A stretch of DNA of 64,000 nt from Streptomyces chartreusis. GTDB taxonomy: Bacteria > Actinomycetota > Actinomycetes > Streptomycetales > Streptomycetaceae. Shown here piece by piece: positions 1-13,015 of this stretch (positions are counted from its first letter, which is position 1; each line of letters opens with the position of its first letter). The notes below the pieces were generated by a model. That model was not told where the DNA came from and did not search any database. It saw only the letters and a program-made list of their open reading frames with translations. The translations under genes were made by a program, and so were the position numbers. The stretch lies in contig NZ_CP023689.1 in NCBI RefSeq assembly GCF_008704715.1, positions 3,224,001 through 3,288,000 of the forward strand. The letters run 5' to 3'.

Positions 1-2
1 TC

Positions 3-467
3 TGCCCGCCCGGCTTCCACCCCATGAACGTGCGCACCCGCATCGGCGAGGGCGAAGACGTCTTCCGCAGAGCCGCAGAAGCGGTCATGACCTGGGAGAT
101 GCACCGCACGATGGGCGTCGGAATGGAGACGGCGGCCGACCGCGCGGCCCCCGACGTCGACGTCACGGTCACCCTCGCCGGCGTCATCAAGGCCCCCTGC
201 CGCGTCGTCTGGACGGTCGAGGAGTCCCGCCGCACCGGCTGGGCCTACGGCACCCTCGCCGGCCACCCGGAGTGCGGCGAGGAGTCCTTCGTCGTGGACC
301 GCACCGGCGACGGCACGGTCTGGCTGACCGTCCACGCCTTCAGCCGCGCGGCCAAGTGGTACGCCCGCGCGGGCGGCCCGGCCACCCGGGGGTTGCAGCA
401 CGCGTACGCGCGGCGGTGCGGCAATGTGCTGCGGCAGCTGTGCGAGCGCGAGAACAAGGAGTACTGA
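3..467 (+). CDS. DUF1990 family protein, 5' end outside window
   Basis: The reading frame is open to the left edge of the window. The residues before the first ATG (24), CPPGFHP, fit the family pattern in which a Pro/Gly-rich segment precedes the R-x-R-I-G-x-G motif, so the true start lies upstream and the ATG at 24 is probably internal. Visible family features are RTRIGEGEDVF, a Trp-containing helix and a hydrophobic beta-rich C-terminal half. DUF1990 proteins are small and of unknown biochemical function. The gene runs convergent to glgP, 45 bases away, with no strong hairpin between them. Family assignment is from motif memory. Confidence 0.7.
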   Translation, partial: CPPGFHPMNVRTRIGEGEDVFRRAAEAVMTWEMHRTMGVGMETAADRAAPDVDVTVTLAGVIKAPCRVVWTVEESRRTGWAYGTLAGHPECGEESFVVDRTGDGTVWLTVHAFSRAAKWYARAGGPATRGLQHAYARRCGNVLRQLCERENKEY

Positions 468-512
468 GGCACACCGGGTCCCCGCGAGCCCCGCGCCCGC
501 GCTGCCGCCGCG

Positions 513-3137
513 TCACCGCATCAGAACCCCCGCCCCCTCCCCCAGGTCCTCGGCGGGCACCGCCACCAGGCCCAGTTCCGCGCTCGACGCCAGCAGGCGG
601 TGGGACGGGAGGATGCGGACGGTGTAGCCGTAGGGGCCCGTGCGGGCCAGGGACAGGGGGCCCTCGTAGGTCCAGCGGCCGTCGGTGTCGGGGGGGACCA
701 CCGGCTTCAGCGGCACCGTGGACGCGTCCGCGATGTGGTCCTCCGGGTCGACGCGGCCCGAGACCACCTGGACCTCCACGTCGTCCGGCGCGAGGTCGCC
801 GAGGCCGACGCGGACGCGGAGGGTGAGGGTCGTGCCGAGTTCGGCCGTGGCGGTCACCGTCGGTACGGACGTCTCCACATGGTCGACGCTCACGTCGTGC
901 CAGGCGGAGCGCACCCGGGCCTTCCAGACGGCGAGTTCACGCGCCGCGTCCGCCGTCATCGCCCGGTGGGCGTGCGCTGCGGGCGTGTAGAGACGCTCCA
1001 CGTACTCGCGGACCATCCTGCCCGCCAGGACCTTCGGGCCGAGCAGGGTGAGGGTCTGGCGGACCATCTCGATCCAGCGGTCGGGCAGGCCGCTCTCCCC
1101 GCGCTCGTAGAAGCGGGGCGTGACGCGTTGTTCCAGCAGGTCGTACAGCGCCGCGGCCTCTATGTCGTCGCGGCGGTCCGGGTCCGTGCCGGTGCCGTCC
1201 GCCGTGGGGATCGCCCAGCCGAAGTCGGGCTGGAACCACTCGTCCCACCAGCCGTCCAGGACGGACAGGTTGAGACAGCCGTTCAGCGCCGCCTTCATCC
1301 CGGAGGTGCCGCACGCCTCCAGCGGGCGCAGCGGGTTGTTCAGCCAGATGTCGCAGCCGGGGTAGAGCTTCTGGGCCATCGCCATGCCGTAGTCGGGCAG
1401 GAAGACGATGCGGTGGCGCACCCGGGGGTCGTCCGTGAACCGGACGAGTTCCTGCACCAGCCGCTTCCCGCCGTCGTCCGCGGGGTGCGCCTTGCCGGCC
1501 ACCACGATCTGGATCGGCCGCTCGGGGTGCAGGAGCAGGTCCATCAGCCGGTCGCGGTCACGGAGCATGAGCGTCAGACGCTTGTACGACGGGACCCGGC
1601 GCGCGAATCCGATCGTGAGGACGTCGGGGTCGAGGACTCCGTCGATCCAGCCCAGCTCGGCCGTCCCTGCGCCCCGCTGGCGCCAGGACGCGCGCAGCCG
1701 CTCCCGCACCTCGGTCACCAGTTGCTCGCGCAGCACCCGCCGCAGCTCATGGATGTCCTGGTCCGGGATCTCCCCGACCGCGTCCCAGCGTTCCGAGCCG
1801 CCCACCGTCAGCGCGTCCTCGGTGCGCCGGCCGCCGATCTGGCGGGCGCCCAGGCGGAAGACCTCGGGGGCCACCCAGGTCGGGGCGTGGACGCCGTTGG
1901 TGACCGAGGTGATCGGCACCTCGTCCGGGTCGAACCCCGGCCACAGGCCCGAGAACATCTCGCGGCTGACGTTGCCGTGCAGCAGCGAGACGCCGTTCGC
2001 CCGCTGGCCCAGGCGCAGGCCCATCACGGCCATGTTGAACAGGTTCGGCTCGCCGCCGGGGTAGGTCTCCATGCCGAGCCGGAGGATGCGCTCGACGTCG
2101 ATGCCGGGGAGCTCGGCGTCGGGGCCGAAGTGGTGGGCGACCAGCTCGCGGTCGAAGCGGTCGATGCCGGCCGGGACGGGGGTGTGGGTGGTGAACACCG
2201 TGCCCGCGCGGACGGCCTCCAGCGCGGGGTCGAAGTCCAGCCCCGCGGCGGCCAGTTCCGCGATGCGCTCCAGACCGAGGAAGCCGGCGTGTCCCTCGTT
2301 GGTGTGGAAGACCTCGGGCTCGGGGTGGCCGGTCAGCCGGCAGTACGCCCGCACCGCCCGTACCCCTCCTATGCCCAGCAGCATCTCCTGGAGGAGCCGG
2401 TGCTCGCTGCCGCCGCCGTAGAGCCGGTCGGTCACCCCGCGTCCGCCGAGGTCGTTCTCCTCGACGTCGGAGTCGAGCATCAGCAGCGGGACCCGGCCGA
2501 CCTGGGCCAGCCAGACGCGGGCGTGCAGCGACCGGCCGCCGGGCAGGGCGAGCGAGACCTGGGCGGGGGTGCCGTCGGGTTCCTTCAGGAGCACCAGCGG
2601 CAGTTCGTTGGGGTCCAGGACGGGATAGTGCTCCTGCTGCCAGCCGTCCCGGGACAGGGTCTGGCGGAAGTAGCCGTGCCGGTACAGCAGCCCGACGCCG
2701 ATGAGCGGCACGCCGAGGTCGCTGGCCGCCTTGAGGTGGTCCCCGGCGAGGATGCCGAGGCCGCCGGAGTACTGCGGCAGGGCGGCCGTGATGCCGAATT
2801 CGGGCGAGAAGTAGGCGATGGCGGCAGGGAGTTCGGCGGACTGGTCCTGGTACCAGCGTCCACCGGTGACGTAGTCGTCGAGGTCACCGGCGACCTCGGC
2901 CAGCCGGCGCAGGAAGCGGCGGTCCTCCGCCAGTTCCGCGAGCCGCGCGGGCGGGACGCTGCCCAGCAGCCGCACGGGGTCGTCGCCCGAGGCGGCCCAG
3001 CGTTCGGGGTCCACGGACTGGAAGAGGTCACGGGTCTCCGCATGCCAGGACCAGCGCAGATTGCGCGCCAGGTCGCTGAGGGGCCGGAGGGGTTCGGGGA
3101 GGACAGGTCGGACGGTGAATCGACGGATCGCCTTCAC
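513..3137 (-). CDS. glgP: Alpha-glucan (glycogen/maltodextrin) phosphorylase GlgP
   Basis: An 874-residue phosphorylase of the actinobacterial long type with an N-terminal DUF3417-like segment (about residues 10-120). It releases glucose-1-phosphate from alpha-1,4-glucan in the cytosol using pyridoxal phosphate. The PLP-lysine motif EACGTSGMKAALNG is intact and an EGHAGF-type substrate motif is present mid-protein. The start is GTG, chosen for the GAGGTGA ribosome binding site 3 bases upstream. It is transcribed away from the protease gene and sits near glgE-treS-pep2-glgB, so the degradative arm of glucan metabolism lies beside the synthetic arm. Confidence 0.95.
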   Translation of the reverse strand: MKAIRRFTVRPVLPEPLRPLSDLARNLRWSWHAETRDLFQSVDPERWAASGDDPVRLLGSVPPARLAELAEDRRFLRRLAEVAGDLDDYVTGGRWYQDQSAELPAAIAYFSPEFGITAALPQYSGGLGILAGDHLKAASDLGVPLIGVGLLYRHGYFRQTLSRDGWQQEHYPVLDPNELPLVLLKEPDGTPAQVSLALPGGRSLHARVWLAQVGRVPLLMLDSDVEENDLGGRGVTDRLYGGGSEHRLLQEMLLGIGGVRAVRAYCRLTGHPEPEVFHTNEGHAGFLGLERIAELAAAGLDFDPALEAVRAGTVFTTHTPVPAGIDRFDRELVAHHFGPDAELPGIDVERILRLGMETYPGGEPNLFNMAVMGLRLGQRANGVSLLHGNVSREMFSGLWPGFDPDEVPITSVTNGVHAPTWVAPEVFRLGARQIGGRRTEDALTVGGSERWDAVGEIPDQDIHELRRVLREQLVTEVRERLRASWRQRGAGTAELGWIDGVLDPDVLTIGFARRVPSYKRLTLMLRDRDRLMDLLLHPERPIQIVVAGKAHPADDGGKRLVQELVRFTDDPRVRHRIVFLPDYGMAMAQKLYPGCDIWLNNPLRPLEACGTSGMKAALNGCLNLSVLDGWWDEWFQPDFGWAIPTADGTGTDPDRRDDIEAAALYDLLEQRVTPRFYERGESGLPDRWIEMVRQTLTLLGPKVLAGRMVREYVERLYTPAAHAHRAMTADAARELAVWKARVRSAWHDVSVDHVETSVPTVTATAELGTTLTLRVRVGLGDLAPDDVEVQVVSGRVDPEDHIADASTVPLKPVVPPDTDGRWTYEGPLSLARTGPYGYTVRILPSHRLLASSAELGLVAVPAEDLGEGAGVLMR

Positions 3138-3307
3138 GGTTCACCTCGGGCAGCACGTGGCAGGGGACACACGGCGGTGTGGGTCCCGTCATCGCCACCG
3201 ACGGTATCGGTATGCGGGGCTTCGTAACCACAGGGCGTTTTTGCGACGCCCGAGCGAAGCGGACCGAGTACCTCCGTCCGAAATCAAGCGCAACCTTTAC
3301 ACATCCC

Positions 3308-3322
3308 CCATAGCCGATATGG
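3308..3322. promoter_or_regulatory. Small dyad in the glgP/protease divergent intergenic region
   Basis: Bases 3138-3457 separate the divergent glgP and protease genes. The only clear symmetric element I see is CCATA-gccga-TATGG at 3308-3322, a possible regulator site. I could not fix convincing -35/-10 boxes for either gene. Confidence 0.25.
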
Positions 3323-3457
3323 CCGATTCCGCCCCCGTAGGCGTCCTTGTGGCGACTTCTCACCTCACGAGAGGGTGACAGTGGCGTACCGGCCTCGCCT
3401 GGTGCACCCGGCGATTCCCGGCCGCCGTGCGCCGAGTCGAGGAGGGGAACTCGCACC

Positions 3458-4660
3458 ATGGCACGGACGCGCACGCGGCGTCTGCGCCGGGCGGGTGGTC
3501 TGACCGCGATGACCTGTGTCGTCGCGCTTTCGGCCACCACCATGCCCGCGCACGCCGCACCGGAGGGGCAGATACTCGGCGCCGGGGACCCCGGCTCCGT
3601 CAGCGGCAGTTACGTGGTGACACTCAAGGGGGCAACGAGAGTTCCGTCGGCGGCCGGAAAGAGCCTCGCCGAAAAGTACGGGGCGAAAATAAGCCACACC
3701 TACGGCACCGTCCTCAACGGTTACGCCGTCCGGGCCGACGAGAGACAGGCCAAACGGCTCGCTGCCGACCCCCGGGTCGCCTCCGTCGTCCAGGACACCC
3801 GGGTGACCTTGGAGCACACGCGGAAGAACCCGCCGTCCTGGGGTCTCGACCGCATCGATCAGGCCAATCTTCCGCTGGACAAGAGCTACACCTGGCCCGA
3901 GTCCGCGGGCGGCGGCGTGACGGTCTACGTCATCGACACCGGCATCCGCGTCTCGCACAAGGACTTCGGCGGCCGGGCGAGTTACGGCTGGGACTTCGTC
4001 GGCAACGACAGGAGCGCCGGCGACGGCAACGGCCACGGCACCCATGTCGCCGGCACCATCGCGGGCAAGCAGTACGGAGTCGCCAAGAAGGCGAAGGTCG
4101 TGGCCGTACGCGTGCTGGACGACGCCGGCGGCGGCACGACCGCCCAGGTCATCGCGGGCATCGACTGGGTGACCAGGCACGCGAGGAAGCCGGCGGTCGC
4201 CAACGTGAGCCTCGGCGGCAACCGCAACGCGCAGTTGGACGCCGCCGTACGCAACTCCGTCGCGGCCGGTGTCACCTACACGGTGGCGGCGGGCAACGAC
4301 GGGCTGCCGGCCGGCCTCTACTCCCCCGCGGCGGTGCGCGAGGCCATCACCGTCGGCGCCACCGACAGGAAGGACGCGCGGGCGGGCTTCTCCAACACCG
4401 GGTCGGTTCTGGACGTGTTCGCCCCGGGCGTGTCGATCACCTCAGCGTCGTACGCGAGCGACACCGGCCGGGCCACCTTCTCCGGTACGTCGATGGCATC
4501 ACCCCACGTCGCGGGCGTGGCCGCGCTGTATCTGGCGGACCACCCCAAGGCGTCCCCGGCACAGGTCTCCAAGGCGCTGGTCGCACGGGCCGCTTCCGGC
4601 AAGGTCTCCGGCCGCGGGCTGGGCTCACCGAACAAACTCTTGCAGGTACCGGGCTCGTAG
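3458..4660 (+). CDS. Secreted subtilisin-like serine protease (S8)
   Basis: A 400-residue preproprotein. Residues 1-35 form a twin-basic, Ala-rich signal peptide ending near PAHAAPEG; residues about 48-115 resemble the I9 inhibitor/chaperone propeptide; the S8 catalytic domain follows. The catalytic triad is visible: Asp160 in VIDTG, His193 in GHGTHVAGT and Ser345 in GTSMASPHVAG, with the oxyanion Asn in AAGND. ATG 3458 was chosen because GGAGGGG lies 11 bases upstream; longer in-frame starts lack such a site. It probably acts outside the cell as a proteinase-K-like endopeptidase. Strong hairpins follow the stop. Confidence 0.93.
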   Translation: MARTRTRRLRRAGGLTAMTCVVALSATTMPAHAAPEGQILGAGDPGSVSGSYVVTLKGATRVPSAAGKSLAEKYGAKISHTYGTVLNGYAVRADERQAKRLAADPRVASVVQDTRVTLEHTRKNPPSWGLDRIDQANLPLDKSYTWPESAGGGVTVYVIDTGIRVSHKDFGGRASYGWDFVGNDRSAGDGNGHGTHVAGTIAGKQYGVAKKAKVVAVRVLDDAGGGTTAQVIAGIDWVTRHARKPAVANVSLGGNRNAQLDAAVRNSVAAGVTYTVAAGNDGLPAGLYSPAAVREAITVGATDRKDARAGFSNTGSVLDVFAPGVSITSASYASDTGRATFSGTSMASPHVAGVAALYLADHPKASPAQVSKALVARAASGKVSGRGLGSPNKLLQVPGS

Positions 4661-4664
4661 CGGC

Positions 4665-4717
4665 CACTTCGCGGCGAAGTGCGGACACCGGCCCCGTTCC
4701 TCACGAACGGGGCCGGT
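4665..4717 (+). terminator. Tandem hairpin terminator after the protease gene
   Basis: Two stem-loops directly follow the stop codon. The first is CACTTCG-cgg-CGAAGTG (4665-4681). The second has perfect 13-base arms (4687-4699 with 4705-4717, arms ACCGGCCCCGTTC and its complement, loop ctcac) followed by a TCTT tract. Typical of strong streptomycete 3' ends; it insulates the glgE operon downstream. Confidence 0.85.
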
Positions 4718-4922
4718 CTTGTGCGTAGACATACGCGTGAGTAGTTAACAAAGTGCCGGATTGCCCACACGAATAGGGTGGGAAGGCTCCTCCGGTACGC
4801 CCCACCCGTACGCCCCCGGGCGTGCACCCCACGCGGCCCAGCCGCACAGCGACAAGTCACCACGCAGGACCCACCTCCCCACAGCCATCCGCCCACCAAC
4901 GTTGACGCGGACAGGAGCGGTC

Positions 4923-8731
<3,809 letters not shown>

Positions 8732-8737
8732 GAGCCC

Positions 8738-8763
8738 GGCGGGGCGGTTTCCACCGCCCCGCC
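8738..8763 (+). terminator. Intercistronic hairpin between treS and pep2
   Basis: Perfect arms GGCGGGGCGGT / ACCGCCCCGCC with a ttcc loop, 7 bases after the treS stop. There is no T-tract, so it may be an mRNA-stabilising or partially terminating element that sets the treS:pep2 ratio rather than a full terminator. Confidence 0.5.
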
Positions 8764-8814
8764 CGGGGCACGCAGAAGTAACACCCCGACCCCCCGGGGA
8801 AAGGACGCGACGCC

Positions 8815-10263
8815 ATGTCGGAAGCCGTCACACGTACCGTCACCACTTCGCCCGGCCTCCTTGCGTCACTTGATCCGCTGCTACGGGAGTGGCTGCCACG
8901 ACAGCGCTGGTTCGCGGGCAAGGGGCGTCCGGTCACCGGGTTCTCGCTGGTCGCCGCCACCGAACTGCTGCCGCCCGGCGGCAAGCTGGGCCTGAACCAC
9001 CTGCTGGTGCGCGCCCACCAGCCGCTCGCGCCGGTGCCGGGCGCGCCCGAGCAGCCCGCCGACTGCTACCAGCTCCTCATAGGGGACCGCGAGGCACTGC
9101 CGCCACGGCTCGCGCCCGCGCTGATCGGGCACGTGGCCGAGGGCCCGCTCGCCGGACGCACGGTGTACGACGCCCTGTGCGACGCCCGCCCCGCCGAACT
9201 GCTCCTGGAGGCCCTGCGCACCGGGGCCCGGATCGGCGCGCTGCGCTTCGAACGGGACGGCGACCAGGAGATCCGGTCCGGCCTGGTGCCGCGCCTGGTC
9301 ACCTCGGAACAGTCCAACTCGTCGGTCGTATACGGCGATACGTTCATCCTGAAGCTGCTCCGCCGGATCGTGCCCGGCGTCAATCCCGACCTGGAACTGC
9401 CGCTCGCGCTGGCCCGCGAGGACTGCGACCGGGTGCCCGCGCCGACGGCGTGGTTCCGCTCGGAGCTGGCCGGTGAGTCGTACGTACTCGGCGTGCTCCA
9501 GCCCTTCGTGCAGGGCGCGGCGGACGGCTGGGAGCTGGCGCTGCGGGAGCTGGCCAAGGGCGAGGACTTCGCCGCCGAGGCACGGGCGCTGGGGCGCGCG
9601 ACCGCCGAGGTGCACACCGCTCTCGCCCGCACGCTGCCGACGGTGACCCTCGGGCACGCGCAGGTGCAGCAGCTGGTGGACGGCATGGTCGAGCGGCTGG
9701 AGGCGGCCGCGCAGGCGGTGCCGGCGCTGCGGCCGTACGCGCCCGCGCTGCGCTCCGCGTTCGAGGCGCTGGCCGCTCTCGCCGCCGAGGGCTGCACCTG
9801 GACCGCCCAGCGCATCCACGGCGATCTGCACCTCGGGCAGTGCCTGCGCTCGCCGGGCGGCCGTTGGTGGCTGATCGACTTCGAGGGCGAGCCGTCGAAG
9901 CCGCTGGCCGAACGGCGGATGCCGCAGCCGCCGGTGCGGGACGTGGCGGGCATGCTGCGCTCCTTCGACTACGCGGCCCACTCCGCCGACCTGCCGGTGC
10001 CGGGCTGGGCCGAGGCCTGCCGGGCCGCGTACTGCTCCGGGTACGCGCAGGTCAGCGGCGCCGATCCGCGGACCGATCCGGTGCTGCTGCGGGCGTACGA
10101 GACCGACAAGGCGATCTACGAGGTCGTCTACGAGGCCCGTCACCGCCCCGACTGGCTCCCGGTGCCGCTGGCCGCCATAGGCCGGCTCGCCGCCGACTCC
10201 GGCGCCCCGCCCTCTTCCCTCAGCCCCTCATCCCCACCTTCGCCTAGGAGGCCCCGCCCGTGA
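8815..10263 (+). CDS. pep2: Maltokinase Pep2 (Mak)
   Basis: A 482-residue ATP-dependent maltokinase that phosphorylates maltose to alpha-maltose-1-phosphate, the GlgE donor. It has the aminoglycoside-phosphotransferase-like C-lobe: catalytic loop [12 protein letters not shown] and metal motif [11 protein letters not shown], preceded by the family cap domain. ATG 8815 follows GGAAAGGA. The last codons overlap glgB (GTGA). The C-terminal ~15 residues are a Ser/Pro tail. Context within treS-pep2-glgB supports the assignment strongly. Confidence 0.94.
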   Translation: MSEAVTRTVTTSPGLLASLDPLLREWLPRQRWFAGKGRPVTGFSLVAATELLPPGGKLGLNHLLVRAHQPLAPVPGAPEQPADCYQLLIGDREALPPRLAPALIGHVAEGPLAGRTVYDALCDARPAELLLEALRTGARIGALRFERDGDQEIRSGLVPRLVTSEQSNSSVVYGDTFILKLLRRIVPGVNPDLELPLALAREDCDRVPAPTAWFRSELAGESYVLGVLQPFVQGAADGWELALRELAKGEDFAAEARALGRATAEVHTALARTLPTVTLGHAQVQQLVDGMVERLEAAAQAVPALRPYAPALRSAFEALAALAAEGCTWTAQRIHGDLHLGQCLRSPGGRWWLIDFEGEPSKPLAERRMPQPPVRDVAGMLRSFDYAAHSADLPVPGWAEACRAAYCSGYAQVSGADPRTDPVLLRAYETDKAIYEVVYEARHRPDWLPVPLAAIGRLAADSGAPPSSLSPSSPPSPRRPRP

Positions 10264-12911
10264 CCCCCCGCACCACTCCCGCCGGCGGTTCGGAAGCCGA
10301 GAGCACGGCCGCGCAGCCGGTCGAGAAGACGAGCGTCGCCAAAAGGGCGACGACCAGGGCCGCCGAGGCCGCGGAGGCCGTGAGGAAGGGGACGGCGAAG
10401 AAGGTCACGGCGAAGGCGGCCGGGCAGAAGAAGACCGCCGCGAAGAAGGCCGCCGGGAAGAAGACCGAGGCGAAGAAGGCCGAGGTGCAGAAGCCGGCCG
10501 CCAAGAAGGCCACGGCGAAGAAGGCCGTCGCCAAGAAGGCGGTGACGAAGAAGGCGACCGCCAAGACCACGGCGGCGAAGGGCACGGCCGCGAAGAGCAC
10601 GCCGGCCAAGGCAGCCGCTCCGAAGAAGGCCGCCAAGAAGATCCCCGCGCAGAAGGCGGCGCAGAAGAAGATCCCCGCGCAGAAGGCGGTCCCGAAGCCG
10701 GCCCCGCCCGTGGAGGTCGCCGTCTCCCCGGCCCTCGACGCCGTCGACCGCGATCGTCTGCTCACCGGCACCCACCACGCCCCGCACTCCGTCCTCGGCG
10801 CGCATCCGGTGCCCGGCGGTGTCGCCTTCCGCGCCTTCCGGCCGTTCGCCCTGTCGGTGACCGTCGTCGTGGGGAACCTGCGGGCCGAACTGCACGACGA
10901 CGGGGAGGGGTTCTTCTCCGGGCTGCTCCCGCTGCGGGAGGTCCCGGCCGGCTACCGGCTCCTCGTGGCGTACGAGGGGTCCGTGCAGGACACCGAGGAC
11001 GCGTACCGCTTCCTGCCCGCGCTCGGCGAGCTCGATCTGCATCTGATCGGCGAGGGCCGGCACGAGGAGCTGTGGCGGGCGCTCGGCGCCGAGCCGATGA
11101 CGCACCAGGGCGTGACCGGCACCCGCTTCACGGTGTGGGCACCGAACGCGCGCGGTGTGTCCCTGGCCGGCACGTTCAACTTCTGGGACGGCACGGGCTA
11201 TCCGATGCGCTCGCTCGGCGGCACCGGTGTCTGGGAGCTGTTCGTGCCCGGCATCGGCGAGGGCGAGCTGTACAAGTTCGAGATCACCCGGCCCGACGGC
11301 TCGAAGACGCTGCGCGCCGACCCGATGGCCCGCCGGACGGAGGCCCCGCCGAACACGTCCTCCATCGTGTACGCCTCCCAGCACGAGTGGGGCGACGCGG
11401 CGTGGCTGGAGCGGCGCGGTTCGGTGCCGGTGCACGAGGCGCCGTTCTCGGTGTACGAGGTCCACCTGGCGTCCTGGCGGCCGGGGCTGACGTACCGCCA
11501 GCTCGCGGAGCAGCTCCCCGCGTACGTCAAGGACCTGGGCTTCACCCATGTCGAGCTGATGCCGGTGGCCGAGCACCCCTTCGGCGGCTCCTGGGGCTAC
11601 CAGGTCACCGGCTTCTACGCGCCCACGGCCCGCCTCGGCACGCCCGACGACTTCAAGTACCTGGTCGACGCCCTGCACCGGGCCGGGATCGGCGTGCTGA
11701 TGGACTGGGTGCCGGCGCACTTCCCGCGCGACGACTGGGCGCTGGCCGAGTTCGACGGGCGTCCGCTGTACGAGCACGAGGATCCGCTGCGTTCGGCGCA
11801 TCCCGACTGGGGCACGCTGGAGTTCGACTTCGGGCGGCGGGAGGTGCGCAACTTCCTGGTCGCCAACGCCCTGTACTGGTGCGAGGAGTTCCACATCGAC
11901 GGGCTCCGGGTGGACGCAGTGGCGTCCATGCTCTACCTGGACTACTCGCGCGAGCCGGGCCAGTGGGTGCCGAACGAGCACGGCGGGCGGGAGAACCTCG
12001 ACGCGGTGGCGTTCCTCCAGGAGATGAACGCGACGGTGTACCGGCGGGTGCCGGGGGTCGTGACGATCGCGGAGGAGTCGACGGCCTGGGACGGCGTGAC
12101 GCGTCCGACGCATGTGTCGGGGCCCGGTGGGTTCGGGGGCCTGGGGTTCGGCCTGAAGTGGAACATGGGCTGGATGCACGACTCGCTGGAGTACATGGCC
12201 AAGGAGCCGGTGCACCGCAGGTACCACCACAACGAGATGACGTTCTCGATGGTGTACGCGTACAGCGAGAACTACGTGCTGCCCATCTCCCACGACGAGG
12301 TCGTGCACGGCAAGCGGTCGCTGGTGTCGAAGATGCCGGGCGACTGGTGGCAGCAGCGGGCCAACCACCGTGCCTACCTGGGCTTCATGTGGGCGCACCC
12401 GGGCAAGCAACTGCTGTTCATGGGGCAGGAGTTCGCACAGGGCGCCGAGTGGTCGGAGGCGCACGGGCCGGACTGGTGGCTGCTGGACCCGGCGTACGGG
12501 GCGGAGCCCGACCATCGCGGGGTGCGGGACCTGATCCGCGATCTCAACACGGTCTACCGCCATACGCCGGCGCTGTGGCAGCGCGACACCGATCCGTCGG
12601 GCTTCGAGTGGGTGGTGGGTGACGCCGCCGACGACAACGTGTTCGCGTTCCTGCGTTACGACGCGGAGGGTGTGCCGCTGCTGGCGGTGTCGAACATGTC
12701 GCCGGTCGTGCGCGACGAGTACCGGCTCGGTGTCCCGGACGATGTGCCGGCCTGGCACGAGGCGGTGAACAGCGACGCGGCGAAGTACGGCGGCGGCGAC
12801 GTCACCAACCCGGACCCGATCAAGCCGGAACCCCAGAACTGGCACGGCCGCCCGGCGAGCATCCGCCTGACGTTGCCGCCACTGGCGACGGTCTGGCTGC
12901 GGCCGGCCTAG
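10260..12911 (+). CDS. glgB: 1,4-alpha-glucan branching enzyme GlgB with Lys/Ala-rich N-terminal tail
   Basis: An 883-residue branching enzyme that introduces alpha-1,6 branches into GlgE-made glucan. The GlgB core starts near residue 155 ([16 protein letters not shown]), followed by a CBM48 module and the GH13 domain: [15 protein letters not shown] motif, [10 protein letters not shown] (nucleophile Asp552), TIAEESTAW (acid Glu605) and SHDEVVHGK. The Asp-Glu spacing of 53 equals that of E. coli GlgB (405/458). Residues 22-147 form an unusual tail built of AKKA/TKKA-type units with about 36 lysines and few acids. The GTG start overlaps the pep2 stop (GTGA). It is followed by hairpins and a repeat element. 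Confidence 0.95.
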   Translation: MTPRTTPAGGSEAESTAAQPVEKTSVAKRATTRAAEAAEAVRKGTAKKVTAKAAGQKKTAAKKAAGKKTEAKKAEVQKPAAKKATAKKAVAKKAVTKKATAKTTAAKGTAAKSTPAKAAAPKKAAKKIPAQKAAQKKIPAQKAVPKPAPPVEVAVSPALDAVDRDRLLTGTHHAPHSVLGAHPVPGGVAFRAFRPFALSVTVVVGNLRAELHDDGEGFFSGLLPLREVPAGYRLLVAYEGSVQDTEDAYRFLPALGELDLHLIGEGRHEELWRALGAEPMTHQGVTGTRFTVWAPNARGVSLAGTFNFWDGTGYPMRSLGGTGVWELFVPGIGEGELYKFEITRPDGSKTLRADPMARRTEAPPNTSSIVYASQHEWGDAAWLERRGSVPVHEAPFSVYEVHLASWRPGLTYRQLAEQLPAYVKDLGFTHVELMPVAEHPFGGSWGYQVTGFYAPTARLGTPDDFKYLVDALHRAGIGVLMDWVPAHFPRDDWALAEFDGRPLYEHEDPLRSAHPDWGTLEFDFGRREVRNFLVANALYWCEEFHIDGLRVDAVASMLYLDYSREPGQWVPNEHGGRENLDAVAFLQEMNATVYRRVPGVVTIAEESTAWDGVTRPTHVSGPGGFGGLGFGLKWNMGWMHDSLEYMAKEPVHRRYHHNEMTFSMVYAYSENYVLPISHDEVVHGKRSLVSKMPGDWWQQRANHRAYLGFMWAHPGKQLLFMGQEFAQGAEWSEAHGPDWWLLDPAYGAEPDHRGVRDLIRDLNTVYRHTPALWQRDTDPSGFEWVVGDAADDNVFAFLRYDAEGVPLLAVSNMSPVVRDEYRLGVPDDVPAWHEAVNSDAAKYGGGDVTNPDPIKPEPQNWHGRPASIRLTLPPLATVWLRPA

Positions 12912-12917
12912 ACGGCA

Positions 12918-12977
12918 GCGCCCCGCAGGGGCGCGGGGAACTGCGCGACCAGCCCCCCGCGGCGGCTGGTCGCGCAG
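12918..12977. terminator. Double hairpin between convergent glgB and helR
   Basis: Hairpin one is GCGCCCC-gca-GGGGCGC (12918-12934). Hairpin two has perfect 14-base arms CTGCGCGACCAGCC (12941-12954) and its complement (12964-12977). Symmetry and position between convergent genes suggest bidirectional termination. The left part belongs to the intergenic repeat family annotated separately. Confidence 0.8.
12928..12954 (+). repeat. 27-base intergenic repeat, copy 1
   Basis: Begins GGGGCGCGGGGAACTG and ends GCGCGACCAGCC. The same 27 bases recur at 18715-18741 (one mismatch) and 61299-61325 (identical). This copy lies between the 3' ends of glgB and helR and here forms one arm of a terminator hairpin. 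Confidence 0.85.
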
Positions 12978-13015
12978 CCCACCTCACCTGCCACGGCGCG
13001 GGCGAAGCCCTGCCG

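Noticed and set aside
600..3227. Long forward open frame of ~875 codons opposite glgP
   Set aside because: Antisense shadow of glgP: composition is Val/Gly/Arg-rich with no domain, and glgP has clear catalytic motifs in the other strand.
10380..10690. Recent tandem DNA duplication in glgB
   Set aside because: AAG/GCC codon repeats are irregular in length and order, so this is low-complexity coding sequence, not a clean DNA tandem repeat.
10140..12845. Long reverse open frame opposite glgB
   Set aside because: Its repetitive Leu/Arg-rich product is the complement of the glgB reading; GlgB motifs are unambiguous.
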